DNA of 64,000 bases from Lunularia cruciata (Eukaryota; Streptophyta; Marchantiopsida; Lunulariales; Lunulariaceae). Below are positions 49,600 to 61,575 of this stretch, piece by piece. Location: NCBI GenBank assembly GCA_948567375.1, contig OX419755.1, positions 51,527,001 to 51,591,000 on the forward strand. The letters are read 5' to 3'. Position numbers and translations under genes: made by a program. The notes under the pieces are model-generated. The model did not search any database, had not been told where the DNA came from, and was given only the letters and a program-made list of their open reading frames with translations. Each line of letters begins with the position of its first letter. The stretch's first letter is position 1.

Positions 49600-51991
49600 G
49601 CAGATCATGGCGAAGAAGGTCACAAATGCTCTGGCGGTGCAAAGTTTCACAATTCGTAGGTTAGATGTAGTAGCTAGAATAGAAGTCTTGAATAGACTTC
49701 GTATTATGTTTTTAGCATGGAACTGGAATTTCAGTTTCCCAGGAGTGATGGCAGAGATAGCGGCCAGTAAATGTGAGGAGGGTCCCAAAGTTGAAGGGAA
49801 GAGAGGAAATCTGGCTTGATGGATTGAGTTGGATTGGAGGTTAGTATTGGGGAAGGAAGCAAGAGAGCCGACGGGGATCACCTTCTATCGGAAGTGTGAT
49901 GCTACAGAGGAGACGATGGAAATTTGAAACTCTTTCTTTGCTCCGAGAACCATGAATGGCTACAAGGTGGAGTCCTATTGGGATCTGATTAGAAGAAGTA
50001 TCGTGGGGGTGATGATGGCCATGTTCAAGCCAAAACGAACAACATATCTAAACATGCAGCAAGCGGTCTTCTTCCACCATATGTTTGCAGGGGTCAAGGT
50101 GAATTGGGCAAAGTGTTTTCACCACCAAACAAGGCAGATGGTGATCAATTGGCAAACAGGTTCTCCTCCTCATTATTTTGTACCATTTGCAGCACACTTC
50201 TACTTTGGATTGAACTTGCTAACAATAGAGGAGCGGCATCGCATGATGTCCCATTTCCATCCTGATTTAAGACAAGAAGTAGACAAATAAGAGTGATAGC
50301 ATATGATACACTTGCAAGCCAATGACGATCACTTCTTGAAGACAAGACAGTGGAAGATAGAAGAAGTCACAAGTCCAAAGACAAAGAAGCACAGTAGACG
50401 CAAAGAAGCAAAGTTGCCTCCAGCTCAAAGGAAGACTCAAAGGCTGGTTGTGCTGAATAAGAAGATGGTGAGAGAAGCATAATCTGAATCAGAGTTTGAA
50501 GAAGAAACCGGGTTGCAAGAAAAGGAATCCAAAGAAGATGAACTCACCTTAAAAATTAAGGAGTCTAGAAGTGATAGTGATGGGGAACCTAAGGTTCAGC
50601 AATCGGTGGCGGTCAGTGAAGCTTGTCATGCAATGATTGACAGAGTACCCGTAATAACGAGTCATTGTGTAGCCATGGTGGTGAATAAGCCGAGACCAAA
50701 GGAAAAGGAGGAGTATCCTACGGGGCCAAGTTCAATTGGTAAAGGAGAAGAAAGTTCAGATGCAGTGTCTCTGAAGATACAAAGATTGCGACTTTGGATG
50801 AAGGAGCCAATGAAGGAGCCAAAGACTGAAGACAAAGACAACGGCAAAGATAAAGATAACTTTGGTGGGATACTATATCTGACAAAGGTTGTCACACCGT
50901 TGCTGGAGCTACTAAAGGAGCATCAAAATGTAATTCCCCAAGATCGCAGAAAAGGGATGAATGAGTTGCAGGTGGTGAAGCATCTGTTAAGTGAAGTGAA
51001 GGGGTTGCAGGAGCAACAAGTCCAAAGAAATGACAAACTTGGAGAAATTTGGAGAGAGGAAAGTCTTGAAGAAGAAGGCTTTTGAGATGTTACAAGAGAG
51101 CTGCAAGTCAAAAGAGAAAGAATTGCAGAGGCAAGCCGGAGAATTGAAGGAGCAGGCAAGTGGCTGAGTAAAATGAAGGAGGAAGTGAGTGATGTGCATA
51201 TCAAGAATATTCATTTGAAGGCGACGGCAACAATAATGGAGCAGGAGTTGGACAGCTTGAAGAAAAGGGCAGCGGGGAAGGATCAAGCATGGCAGAGAGA
51301 GTTAGCAATCAGGCATGAAGAAGAAGGACAATTACAAGAGTTGGTCCAAAGTGCTGAGTTACAGAGTACACAATATGTGGAGGAGAAGAAGATGCTCACT
51401 ATGGAGTACAAAGATGAGTTGAAGATGTACCGCTATGAGTTGAAGGTAGAGCGCTCTTGAGGATATGAGTCGGAATGAGTAGGAGAAGTTGCAGGGAAGT
51501 TGAGAGCAATTTTGAGCACAGAGGCTAAAGGGAGATTGGAAGAAGCCCGTCTACATGAGTTCAAGTTGTTTGTGCAGGAAACTCGGAAGAGGAAAGCCAA
51601 AGATGTGGATATGAACACGTTGTTGATCCGATTGAGGGAGCGGGTAGACTAGAAGATGTTAGAAGTAGAAGACAATGTTAGTCTCAGATTAGATTTAGTC
51701 AATTTGGAGTAAGAGAAAGTTAGGAATAGTGTGATAGCGGAGAGGAAGTCCGATGTTGCAGAAGTAGGAATTCAGGTGTCATTAGACTTGTTATTTGACA
51801 CATTAGAGAAGAGTGGGTCAAGAGATAAAGAAGTAGATGGAGTAACCCTAAGCTCAATTGTAGTTCCTAGTGTAGACATAGTAGAAATAATGCAGGAATT
51901 GGTAGAATTAGCTATACCCGAAGAAGGAGAAGTACTAGGAAGATCATTGGGTTTGGAAGCCAATGATGAGGTAGACATCGGATCGGGGTAA
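49600..51991 (+). pseudogene. LTR-borne ORF of unknown function, longest copy
   Basis: A decayed coding region equal to about 800 codons. The N-terminal block (49600-50290) holds MFLAWNWNFSFPGVMAEI, WIELDWRLVLGKE, MNGYKVESY, QAVFFHHMFAGVKVNWAKC, FAAHFYFGLNLL and MMSHFHPDLRQEVD. A basic then acidic linker follows (50400-50870), then heptad-rich coiled coil (50900-51460) and an acidic tail ending VDIGSG-stop. About ten stops or shifts interrupt it. Landmarks are colinear with the copy in D although the two are clearly diverged at DNA level, so the protein was probably under selection. The stop lies about 120 bp before the LTR TATA box. Confidence 0.65.
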
Positions 51992-52111
51992 GTAACAATT
52001 TTGAGATAGGAAGAGGCAGATATGAAGAGATGGATTGTCAGTTTGGATCTGCAGGTAGGAAAAGATGTTAGGAAGTGGTGCATAGGTAGGAAGAACTGCC
52101 ATTTGCTTCAG

Positions 52112-52119
52112 TATTTAAG
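52112..52119 (+). promoter_or_regulatory. TATA-like box of LTR C
   Basis: TATTTAAG, conserved in position as TATTTAAA on the minus strand of both Y LTRs (38359-38366 and 45851-45858). It marks the likely U3/R transition, downstream of the LTR-borne ORF. Confidence 0.5.
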
Positions 52120-53060
52120 TGGAGCATTTGCAGTCTTATGTTGTTCAGTATTCATATTTCTAAAGAAAGATAAAGCAAAGTGCTGTTTTTAGTGCTTGTC
52201 GCTTGAGCTTAATCCTGATTGTCAATTCCGTGTTTGTGTTTGTGAGTGTGTGGAGAATTCTGAAGTGCAAGTCAGTGTGCCTATGGATGTTGGATTCTAT
52301 AGCCTTGATCTTCATTCTGTGTGTTTGATCCTGAGTGAAGTGCATCGGAGCAATGCCTTGATAGATCTGAGAGGAATTGTAGTGTTGGTAGTATTCTGCA
52401 TTTGTGAGTGCAGCCGAAGTTGATGTGAAGCAATTTTGATCGAGGAAGTTGTGCCTTTAGTGGAGGGGTGGAACACAATTTTGAGGCAAAATTGTTCTTT
52501 GTAGTGAAGTGCCGTCTTCGGGAGAATCTGAATCATCACAATCAAGAGTTGTTTGGACAAAATTTGCTATGTTGTGATTATGTGTGTGTGTATTTGTGAC
52601 AAGTTGTCAAGATTGTGAGCTTGTTACTCTCTTCTGGGTGTAGTTTCTACCTGAGAGATTAAAGAAGCAATCAAGAAGAACTACAAGTTACTGTTTGACT
52701 TTGTATTTGACCAATTCTGAATCGTATCTCTGCGGGAACAAACTTTACTTATCCAATTACCACAAAAGTGAAATTTTCTAGGTTGTCACAGTTGGTAATA
52801 GTATCTATTATCAACTTTTTCCATATGTAGACATCAATCCATATAAGAAAGAATCTTGTTCTTAAGATACTCTTTTTATTTGTTCTAGCTTAGGATGTTA
52901 TCTCCTAACAAGCATAGATATGTCTTGCTCCACCAACTATCAATAAGGTAAGTACCAAGCTATAGATGCACAAATATATCCAAAAGGTTAATTCAGATCA
53001 AGTTATATTTTTTTAGTTCTTCTATCTTTAACTAATAGAACTTGCTCTAAGTGGCAATTA

Positions 53061-53255
53061 TTGTTGTTGATCTAGATCCACCAAGTCTCCCATCAACTAT
53101 AGCAAATGAGTTGAGTTAGTCAAATCTACTCAATGTTTAGATGTGGATCCACATCAAAGTTGTTGATCTAGACCCACCAAGTCTCCCATCACCTATAGCA
53201 AATGAGTTGAGTTAGTCAAACCCAATCAAGGTTTAGATGTGGGTCTACATTAAAG
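53061..53255. repeat. Tandem duplication, 96-bp unit
   Basis: TTGATCTAGAYCCACCAAGTC starts at 53067 and 53163. Both units run through CAAATGAGTTGAGTTAGTCAAA and GTTTAGATGTGG. They differ at a few bases, so the duplication is fairly recent. Confidence 0.8.
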
Positions 53256-54830
53256 TTGTATCATTTTATCATGAGCTTAATTACATTTATATCTATTGTG
53301 AAAATACATACACATAGTTAGCCTTGTTATCCAACCAACATCAATGAGCCAAGGACCAATTACTTATAAGGTAGCATCTTAAACACTCTCAATGAAAATC
53401 TGGTTTTTATTATTGTATCTTTTTAGATTTTCATAATAATGTTGTTATGTTAAAGGCTATAGATGCTTGTCCATATCTATAGCAAGCAATTTTGAGTATA
53501 CTTGGTGCATGTACTTAGATAGCTTTTGTTATTATCTAGCCAACATCAACAGCTCAAATGTCACTTAGAACTAAGTGGTATATATATTCAACATTCTCAA
53601 AATTTATAAAATACAGCTTATTATCAATAACCATGATTTTATTTCTTTTATCTTTAGTTTTTTTATCTTCATTATGACTCATGTTTCTATCTAACCATTG
53701 TTGATTATATAAGGCTGTAGATATTGGTTCACAATGGTTAATAGTTAAACCCAACAAAAAAAGATGTACTTGTATTTTACCAAGTGAAATGTCCTTGGAT
53801 AGTGGTTGTCTAATCTGTAGCAATATGTGTACCTTAACATGGTATTAGTGAGGGAAGGATGATTTTCATCATGTCTTTTAAGTTTGATTTGCTTGATTCT
53901 ATTGAGGAGTTTGATATGCTAGTCCATATTGAAAGTAGTCAAGTTCTTCATATGCTTAGTGTTGTCCAAGAAACATAAACTACTCAAACATCATCTAGAA
54001 CCAAGAGGTGAGTATACCCACATGCAACTCATTGTTGGTTAACAATAAAAACTTAATTTATCCTTATGTTTTGGTAACTATTCTTGTTTTCTTTTCTTTG
54101 TAGCTATGGCCCTACAGACCAAGCTATTGGTTACAAGTTCAAACAAATAACTATATATATACTTATGTTTTTGCCTAAAGAAATATCCTACAATAGTGGC
54201 AGTTGAAACTACTATAATGAGTGTACCTAAACTCAATGTTAGAGAAGAAAAGAGTTTTATCCAAACATAGATGCAAGTCTATATCATAAATTTGACTAGT
54301 ATAAAAATATTATATATAGTGATTTGATTTTCTTAAGTTTAAAGACATGTGTAGTTTAAGGGTATAGAAACTAATCCATATTAGTTTTGAACATAATTCT
54401 TTTATGCCAAGGGCCATATCACACTCAAGTGGGTTCTAGCCTATAGCAACATGTATATCACAAGCTATTATATTAAACTTATGAGTAGGTCTCCTCAATT
54501 GGAGGTTTTCTTGCATATACCACAAAATTACTATTTGCATGGCAATGCCAATTTTATTTGCATTATTTGTGGAGTCAATCTAAATGGAATTCGTCATACA
54601 TCTCCATATAGCTTTTGCAAAGTCTTGAACTACTTTCAATGCCATATTCCTTCAAGTGAGAAGTCAATATGGTCAACTTTTCAATCATCATTCTCCCATC
54701 CAACGATAGAAAAATTAGACTCAACCGTTACCATATTGAGAAAAGAAAAGACAAGACATCTATAGTACTATTCAAGGATATTGAAATTAACATTATGTTA
54801 GTGCACAACACTCTTTGAAGCTTTTTGAAG
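53256..54830. other. AT-rich region with degenerate repeats, no gene seen
   Basis: Loosely repeated phrases (CATCAAYRRCYCAA, CTATAGATG, ACTCTCAAWR) recur every 200-260 bp from about 53330 to 54430, as in an old tandem array. The 104-codon frame at 54451-54765 has no recognisable domain. Confidence 0.35.
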
Positions 54831-56320
54831 CATCAGTATTATTCACCATTACTTCTTTGAACTATAGCTCTTCTTGAACAACTTAGAGGAACCTAGAGGA
54901 ATTGTTGACTGATAAGCTTGTATCTTTAAAATACAACACTAGATGATTGCAATGAGTCTGAAGGATTTTCACAAATTATCTCATATTGATGCAAACAATC
55001 TCATGTTGCAATATGAGAGGAAGTTCATCATTGGACTCATTTGATGATCCATATATTTGCAAAACATTTGGGAGATTCCATCTGCCACCTCAACAAAGAG
55101 TTTCTTGACAAAGCTTATCAAGCTGCAAACATTATTACCTTCCAAAGACTCCATCATCTTACTCATCCACGTGCCTAAACCATCAAGGTAGTATTATCTA
55201 TGTTTGTGAGTAATTATAAAATTTCCAAACTTTTCTAATAAAGGTCATTTGCATTTTAGTCATTTGACAATACATTTTGACCAAGCCTTGAACGTTATTT
55301 TATGGTGAGAAACAATTTTAGTCAAGCCTTGTAGTGAAACAAAAATTGCCATTGCTTTGGCTCCAAATGCATTAATTGCACATAGAAAGATCCACCAAAG
55401 GTTTTTTGCTGCACACATTGGACTCTTTTCATCAAATGCTATTGTACAAAAATTTGATTGTCAACCAACTACTATGTCAAGGAGTAAATTGAGATCCAAA
55501 GAACATCGGCAACCTTTGGGCATGTTGATTGCATCTTGATAACAAGATAACAGTTTGCCTAATGGCATAAATAACCAACTAGATTAGTCAATGTCAAGTA
55601 GAATTGAATGTCAAGAGCAAGTTTGAAACCATATTACATAACTAGATCCAATTGCTGCAAGCCACACCAAATGCAAATAATCTCAATTGTGTAATATTCT
55701 TGAAAACATGCTATAAGGCCTTGAACTCTTATAATCATACTCCTTGTACTATTTGTTGATACAACATACTTATTTCTCCACAAATCTAAAATGAAAACAT
55801 CAAGAAAATGCTTGAGCACTTCAAAAATATTTTTACCTATATATTGCTCAAAAATTAGAATTGCTATCAAGTAAAAGTTGAGCACCATACCTTATTATTC
55901 AAATAAATATCCAAGTAACATATGCCTTTATGAGTTGAGCCATCTAATGCAATGGAGAAAGCCCACACTTCTTGTAGTGCATTTGATAAAATCTAAAGTA
56001 CATTTGCACATACGATACAAGTATAGTTGGAGGCAATAACATCACTATAGCCCGCATACAATGACATGCCAAATTTCACTTGAGTAGAATCTATAAAGTG
56101 AGCTGCCATGGAAAAGGATATGCAATGTTCAACAAAATTGATGCAAAGTTCAAAGTGCCAATGACAACTTCATACACATTACATTGACCAACTTCATCAT
56201 TACTGGGACTTGACTACTCCAATTTCTTGAATAGTTTCAAGGCACATTCTTTAGTCACACTTTCAACATCATTGGGATGGAACAAAAGCTCTCCAACTAC
56301 CACTTCTACAATCTATGAAT
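54831..56320 (-). pseudogene. hAT/DUF659-type transposase relic
   Basis: Minus-strand translation, through many stops, reads IRVQGLIACFQEYYTIEIIC, IWCGLQQLDLVM (55650-55720), CPKVADV and a WxS block (about 55490-55530), then a WWIFLCAINAFGAKAMAIF-like stretch near 55370. These follow the order seen in plant DUF659 zinc-finger transposase-like proteins of the hAT group. The piece ends near 54830. The N-terminal part should lie toward 56320 and may have been cut off by element Z. No terminal inverted repeats were found. Confidence 0.65.
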
Positions 56321-56366
56321 TAATTAGAATTCAAATAGGCTCCTTGTTTTTAACATGAACATCTAG

Positions 56367-56775
56367 TGTAAAAGACCGAATTCGAGGAGAGAAATAGGAG
56401 AATGGAAACTCACATTGGGATACTTGAATGAGGGAAAACTCCGAATGCCTAGCATGAGCTTTGGCCTTGGTATTTATAGGTAGCATACTAGACCCTTGAA
56501 GCTTCTCAAGAAGCTTCCTTGAGCCGCTTTCTTGGAGTGCAAGCCAAGTTAACTAGGAAGCTTCTCAAGAAGCTTCCTTCTAGAAGCCGCCTACTTGGCA
56601 TGCAAGCTAAGCTAGTTAGAAGCTTCTAGAAGCTACCTGCTTAGGGTGCAAGTTAACTAGTTGGGAAGCTTCCCAAGAAGCTTTTTAGATGCTTCTAGAA
56701 TATTCTAGGCTATTTTGTCTTATTCTCTACTTCGTAAGCCCGACTAACTTTGTCACTAAACTCCATATTGTTACA
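56367..56775 (-). repeat. 3' LTR of element Z
   Basis: 409 bp, TG...CA. Contains a TATA box (CTATAAATA on the minus strand, 56471-56479) and many AAGCTTC/CTTCTAGAAG motifs upstream of it. Lacks a 14-bp segment present in the other LTR. Confidence 0.92.
56619..56705. promoter_or_regulatory. Heat-shock elements in the Z 3' LTR
   Basis: GAAGCTTCTAGAA at 56619-56631 and TTCTAGAATATTC at 56693-56705 are perfect runs of three alternating GAA/TTC units with 2-base spacers, the binding consensus for heat-shock factors. They lie 140-235 bp upstream of the LTR TATA box in the direction of transcription. Confidence 0.65.
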
Positions 56776-56790
56776 TATTCCCCCACCGCT
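56776..56790 (-). other. Polypurine tract of element Z
   Basis: The minus strand reads AGCGGTGGGGGAATA directly before the 3' LTR. Confidence 0.75.
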
Positions 56791-56810
56791 AGTTGGTGAC
56801 GTCCTCGTCG

Positions 56811-57640
56811 CTAGTGAAGCTTTGAATTCCTTGATGGCCATTTGTGCATTCTAGAGGTGAGAAAGAGGTTCCCATGTGGCATCATGAAGGGGATACCCTT
56901 TCCAAAGGACCTTGTACTCCGTATGTTGGTGACGGCTTCGTTGAATATGGTGACGTGCAAGGATGCGATCAACTTTGTACTCCTCATGATCATTGATAGG
57001 GACAGGAAGAGGGGGAGGTTGGACTTGAGAGGAAAAGGAAGAAGGGTTAGGAACAAAGGGTTTCAACTTGGAAACATGAAAGATAGGATGGATACACATG
57101 TGACAAGGTAAGGCAAGTCAATAAGCAACAGGAGAGATAGTGTGGGTGATATCAAAGAGTCCTATCCAATTAGGAGCAAGTTTACAAAGTTGGGTATCAA
57201 TTGGGAGAGGGAGGTTACTAGAGGATAGCATGACTTTGTCACCAACTTCAAAGGTGAGATCACGACAATGATGGTCCGCATATTGTTTTTGGCAATTCTG
57301 AGCAACAAGGAGGTGAGATTTGGCTTGTTGGAGAGATTGGGATATAGTGGTCAAGAATGTGGAAATATGAGGAACATGAGAGAGAGGAGGAGCAAGAAGA
57401 GAATCTGGAACAAGTGGATCTTGGCCAAAATTGAGAAAGAAGGGAGAAAATCCGGTGCTTGCCTGTTTGGAATTGTTGTAGGCAAATTCTGCAACTGCAA
57501 GACATTCATCCTAGTTGGTATGGTGGACATTGACAGAGGCCCGCAACATATCCTCCAATGTACAATTGGCACATATGGTTTGTCCATCAGTTTGAGGATG
57601 ATAGGCTGTGGACAAGGAAGCTTGGTGCCGAGTATTTAGA
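56811..57640 (-). pseudogene. Element Z integrase C-terminus with chromodomain
   Basis: DLTFEVGDKVMLSSSNLPLP and FHVSKLKPFVPN are the GPY/F-side integrase end, with a stop near 57120 between them. EEYKVDRILARHH (about 56980) and TEYKVLWKGYPLHDATWEPL (about 56900) form a clear chromodomain, expected to steer integration to marked chromatin. The catalytic Glu position in TDGQTICANCTLEDML (about 57570) reads Ile instead of Glu. Confidence 0.8.
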
Positions 57641-58973
57641 AGAGTGCTTGCAAAATCTTCCCGGTAAATCGAGGATCACGATTGGAGATGAGTACACATG
57701 GCATCCCATGATGCTTGAAGACATTGTTGAAGTAGATTTGCACTAAGGTTGGAGCATCCATGGTATCACAGGTTGGTGCCAAGTGGATTTGCTTACTAAG
57801 CTTATCCACAAACACCACAATTGCGGTGTGTCCTTGTTTTGTCTTTGGCAAGGATGTGATGAGATCCAAGCTCACATGCTCCCAACGAGTGGATGGAATG
57901 GCGAGTGGTTGAAGGAGTCCACTCGGCTTCTGGTTGCTGGCCTTGTTCCGTTGGCAACTCTCACATGATCGGACAAAGTCTCGAACATCTCTTGTCATGT
58001 TGAGCCACCACCATTGGCGTTGGAGGGTGCCCAAGGTCTTGTCCACTCCCATGTGACCAGCTATTGGTAAATCATGGGCTTCTTGAAGGCGCACAAGTCG
58101 AAGATCACCTTTGGCTAGAACATAGATCTGGTCTGCATGGAATAAAAGGCCTTCCTTGAAGGAGAAGGTGTTGTACTCCTTGTTGCGTCCTGTCAGACGA
58201 CCGTGTACCATTTGGAAGAAGGGATCTTGTTGTAGAGCTGATTGAAACTCATTATGGACCTTAGGGTCAATGGACACAGTTGTAATTGTTGCCGTGATGA
58301 GCGGAAGATCCTTCAAATCAGGTCGTCGTGATAGAGCATCGGGGATGACATGGAACCGACCTTGTTTGTACTCAAGTTTGATGTCAAACAATTGGAGTTG
58401 CTCTTCCCATCGATGATGCCAACTCTTCATGTGCTCCAAGTGTAAGGTCTGCAATAATGGCTTGTGATCAGTTCGCATGATCACTTGTTTCCTCAAGAGA
58501 TAATGCCTCCATACCTTGGTGGCATATACCATTGCAAGTTGTTCCCAATCTCGAGCAGAGTAATTTCTTTCAGCTGTATTTAGTCGGCGAGACACAAAGG
58601 CAATAGGAAGTAGTCCATCTGGAAATTCTTGTTGCAACATAGCTCCAATTGCAAAGTTAGAAGCATCAAAATCAACCACACAAGGTAGTTGAGGATCATA
58701 TGGTTGAAGAATAGGTCTTGAAGACAGCATATGCTTTAACTTCTAGAATGCTTCTTCATGCTTGGTGGTCCACTGGAAGCTCAAGTTCTTTCCCAAGAGG
58801 TCAGTCAATGGTGCAGCCACGTGAGCATAATAGTGGATGAACCGTCGGTAAAAACTGGCCAATCCATTGAATGCTCGTACTTCTGTAGCATCCTTTGGGG
58901 TAGGCCAATCAGTAATGGCCTTGATCTTCTCTTCTTCCATCTTGATCCCCTCTGATGAGATCTTATGACCCAA
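57636..58973 (-). pseudogene. Element Z RNase H and integrase core
   Basis: The 364-codon open frame 58730-57636 opens with CVVDFDASNFAIGAMLQQEF (RNase H) and runs through NYSARDWEQLAMVYATKVW and VIPDALSRRPD. The integrase zinc motif follows (HDLPIAGHMGVDK ... CESCQRNK), then the core TRWEHVSLDLITSLPKTKQG. At the second catalytic position the reading is LISNRDPRF, where SDRDPRF is usual, so an active-site Asp is replaced by Asn. The upstream piece 58973-58743 is the RT-RNase H connection. Confidence 0.88.
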
Positions 58974-59039
58974 GAAGGTAACCTCCTTCTGCCAAAAAGC
59001 ACACTTTGACTTCTTGCAATAAAATTTCCACTGTCGTAG

Positions 59040-59839
59040 TCATCTTAGGACTTCTTGTACATGATTCATGTGTTCTGCCTCTGTCCTGCTATAGATTAAG
59101 ATATCATCTAAGAACACCACCACGGACTGATCCAATAGTCCCTCCAACACTTGATGCATCTGATCCATGAAGACTGCCGAAGCATTAGTAAGTCCAAAAG
59201 GTAGAACTCTCCACTCAAAATGTCCATACCTTGTGCAAAAAGCAGTCTTTTGCATGTCCTCTCCTTCAATAGGAATTTGCCAATAGCCACTACAAAGATC
59301 CAGCTTGGAAAAGTAGTGTGCTCCACTTAGTTGATCAAGGAGGTCATTGATCCAAGGCAAGGGATATGCATTCTTCACGATTTGCTTATTGAGTCCATGG
59401 TAATCAATACAGAAATGAAGTCCTCCATCCTTCTTTGGAACAAGTAGTACTGGTGCTCCCCAAGAAGAGGTACTATGTCGTATGAAATCCTTCACTAACA
59501 ACTCTGTAAGTGTCGCAACTCCTCCAACTCCTTTGGTGAGAGCCGATAGATTGGTCTACTCACTGGAGTACTCCCAGGCAATAACTTGATCTTGAAGGGC
59601 ATACCTTGATTGGAGGGTAATCCCTTTGGCAGATCATCCGGAAACACATCTGCAAACTCCTGAACTATCCGATCAAGCATTGCTTGATGCGGCACTTGGC
59701 CCTCCTCAGATTGTTCTTGCGCAATCGGCTTGATCCACACCGCAAATATAGACTTATCTTCCTCCAAAGCTTGCTTTATGGCTGCTTCATTAACAAACTT
59801 CCCTTCTAGGGACTCATCTCTCTTCCAAGCTTGCTCCAT
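59040..59839 (-). pseudogene. Element Z reverse transcriptase
   Basis: 59839-59495 carries EFADVFPDDLPKGLP and the [20 protein letters not shown] entry block. 59501-59040 carries [54 protein letters not shown] and the catalytic [13 protein letters not shown] frame change near 59500 separates the two halves; otherwise the palm looks intact. Confidence 0.88.
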
Positions 59840-59977
59840 GGTTGCCTTCTTGGCAAACTTCCCATCTTGGGACTCATCTCCTTTCCAGATTCACTCTATG
59901 GCTACTTTCTCAACAAACTTCCCATCTTGGGACTGACTATTCTTAGGTGTCTTACTCAGAGGTGCCAGACAACCTAA

Positions 59978-60372
59978 TCAGAAATTCCTACCTTGGTGTT
60001 GTACTTGAATTTGGCGTCGGGTCCAATCAAATTGAACCTTATGACGTTCAAGCCAAGGTAGACCTAGAATGATATCATAGTGTAGAGGTGCCACTACAAA
60101 CCTCATACACTCCAAATACTCCTTCCCAATCTTGAAGGTAACAGGATGCGAGGTGCGGAATGCAGAAACCTTTCTACCATCCGCCATCATCAAACTACTT
60201 TCCAATCACTAGCTTGATAGGAATACCCAATTCCTTTACTACTTGCATAGACATGCAATTCTCTAGAACTTCTAGAATCAACCAAAATTCTACAACCCCG
60301 ATTAGATATCATACCTTGCAAGTGAAGCAGACTTGCATAGGTCAAGCCTTCAATCCCATTGGAACTAATCAA
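59978..60372 (-). pseudogene. Element Z protease region
   Basis: GCRILVDSRSSRE (about 60275) corresponds to the retropepsin active site, with Arg in place of the Gly of DSG. After a frame change, 60205-59978 reads RFVVAPLHYDIILGLPWLER, the second conserved block of gypsy proteases. Confidence 0.75.
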
Positions 60373-60399
60373 GCTCCTAGTAGGTGGCTCAAAATCTCC

Positions 60400-61304
60400 T
60401 ATTGGGATTCTTTATTTCCCTGATCATTCCGCTCCACAACCTCCACTTGGGCAACTTGTCGAGGTCATCCATTCTTGAGTGGACATTCAGCAATGAGATG
60501 CCCAAACTGGCGACAATAAAAACAACCACCTTTTTGTCGTAGTTTCTCCCTGTCTGCCATGCCCAGTGGCCTTCATTGAATTGCATCAATCTCCATTGGT
60601 GCCGGCTCCTCCACTTGTGTGTAGTGTATTGGTAGGCTTTGTGGGGGTCGAGGTCGAGACAAAGTTGTTGCCACCAAGGAATCAAAACATTTGGCCAACT
60701 GCATGGCTTCCTCCAAGTGTTGTGGCTCTTGCATGGTTACCTCTAATTTGGTTCTTGCCTTCAAGCCCCTCACGAATCGATCCAAAGCTTCACCTTCCAA
60801 AATATCTGGAATTTGCATGATGGTGTTTTGGAACTGCATGATGTAACTTCTTACAGAGCCAATTTGTTTCAACTCTGCCAACTTATCCCGTGCAACTCGT
60901 GTGGCATTTATAGCTTGGAACCGACTGACTATTGCACTCTTGAATTCTGCTCATGTCAAGATCGATGCAACCATTTGTTGTTCGGCTCGCTCCACTTGGA
61001 ATCTCCACTATAGCTTTGCTACTCCATCCAATTGGCTAGAAGCCAAGAGAATCTGTTTTTGCTCATCTTGTAAATTGGTAGCTTCAAAATAGCGTTCACA
61101 ATCAAACACAAAATTCTCCACTGCGCCTGGGAGATTCTTGCCTTCAAATACCTTGGGTTTAGGGAATCTGATCCAATCTTCTCCTTCTCAAATTGGTACT
61201 CTCTCCACCTGCTATTGTCGTCGAAGATCTTGTTCATCCAACAATCAAGTGAGGTGCTCAATTTGTTGTTGCATAGCAAGGATAACATCAAGTATTGCCG
61301 CCAT
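60400..61304 (-). pseudogene. Element Z gag
   Basis: The start ATG at 61304 gives AAILDVILAMQQQIEHL. PKPKVFEGKNLPGAVENFVF, the 60881-60573 open piece (RSYIMQFQNTIMQIPDILEG, EALDRFVRGLKARTKLEV) and a single CCHC knuckle, CFYCRQFGHLIAEC (about 60483-60524), follow. Stops near 61245 and 61200 and shifts break it. Confidence 0.8.
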
Positions 61305-61561
61305 GGTTGCTCCTCTATCACACCGCTCCCAATCTATCTAATTTATTAACACATAGAAACAACACGTCCACCATTCTCCATAAGTTACAACCGGAAGCAC
61401 CAAGGGTTCCTCAGATATGGTGATCATATGCAGAAAATCTTGTCCAAAGTGTGAGGTGATGAACTGTGTGAAACGATGCTTGGGTAGTATTTGGACGCAA
61501 AAATCCCAATGATTTGATGGAAGTGGATTTGGTGGTCCATAAATTCCATCCATCCCATTCC

Positions 61562-61574
61562 TGATCTGATACCA
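61562..61574 (-). other. Primer-binding site of element Z (tRNA-iMet)
   Basis: TGGTATCAGATCA on the minus strand, separated from the 5' LTR by one base, matches the common initiator-Met primer site TGGTATCAGAGC. Confidence 0.85.
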
Positions 61575-61575
61575 A

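Larger units (their letters stand above)
49040..52790 (+). repeat. Solo LTR 'C', full length, with U3 coding region
   Basis: Flanked by GTTGG at 49035-49039 and 52791-52795 (the match extends to GTTGGTA). Begins TATGGTGCACACATTTTTTG and ends GGTTGTCACA. The last ~700 bp match both Y LTRs and the first ~900 bp match D and Y, which shows that it is an LTR of the same family without the Y deletion. A TATA-like TATTTAAG lies at 52112-52119, so everything before it, including the ORF, is U3. At 3.75 kb it is unusually long. Confidence 0.8.

Noticed and set aside
49040-52790. C as an ordinary host coiled-coil gene
   Set aside because: Target duplications and shared termini with the Y LTRs show it is an LTR; no introns or host-gene boundaries are visible.
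53061-54430. CRISPR-like array
   Set aside because: Repeats are few, long and adjacent without unique spacers, and the window is plant nuclear DNA.
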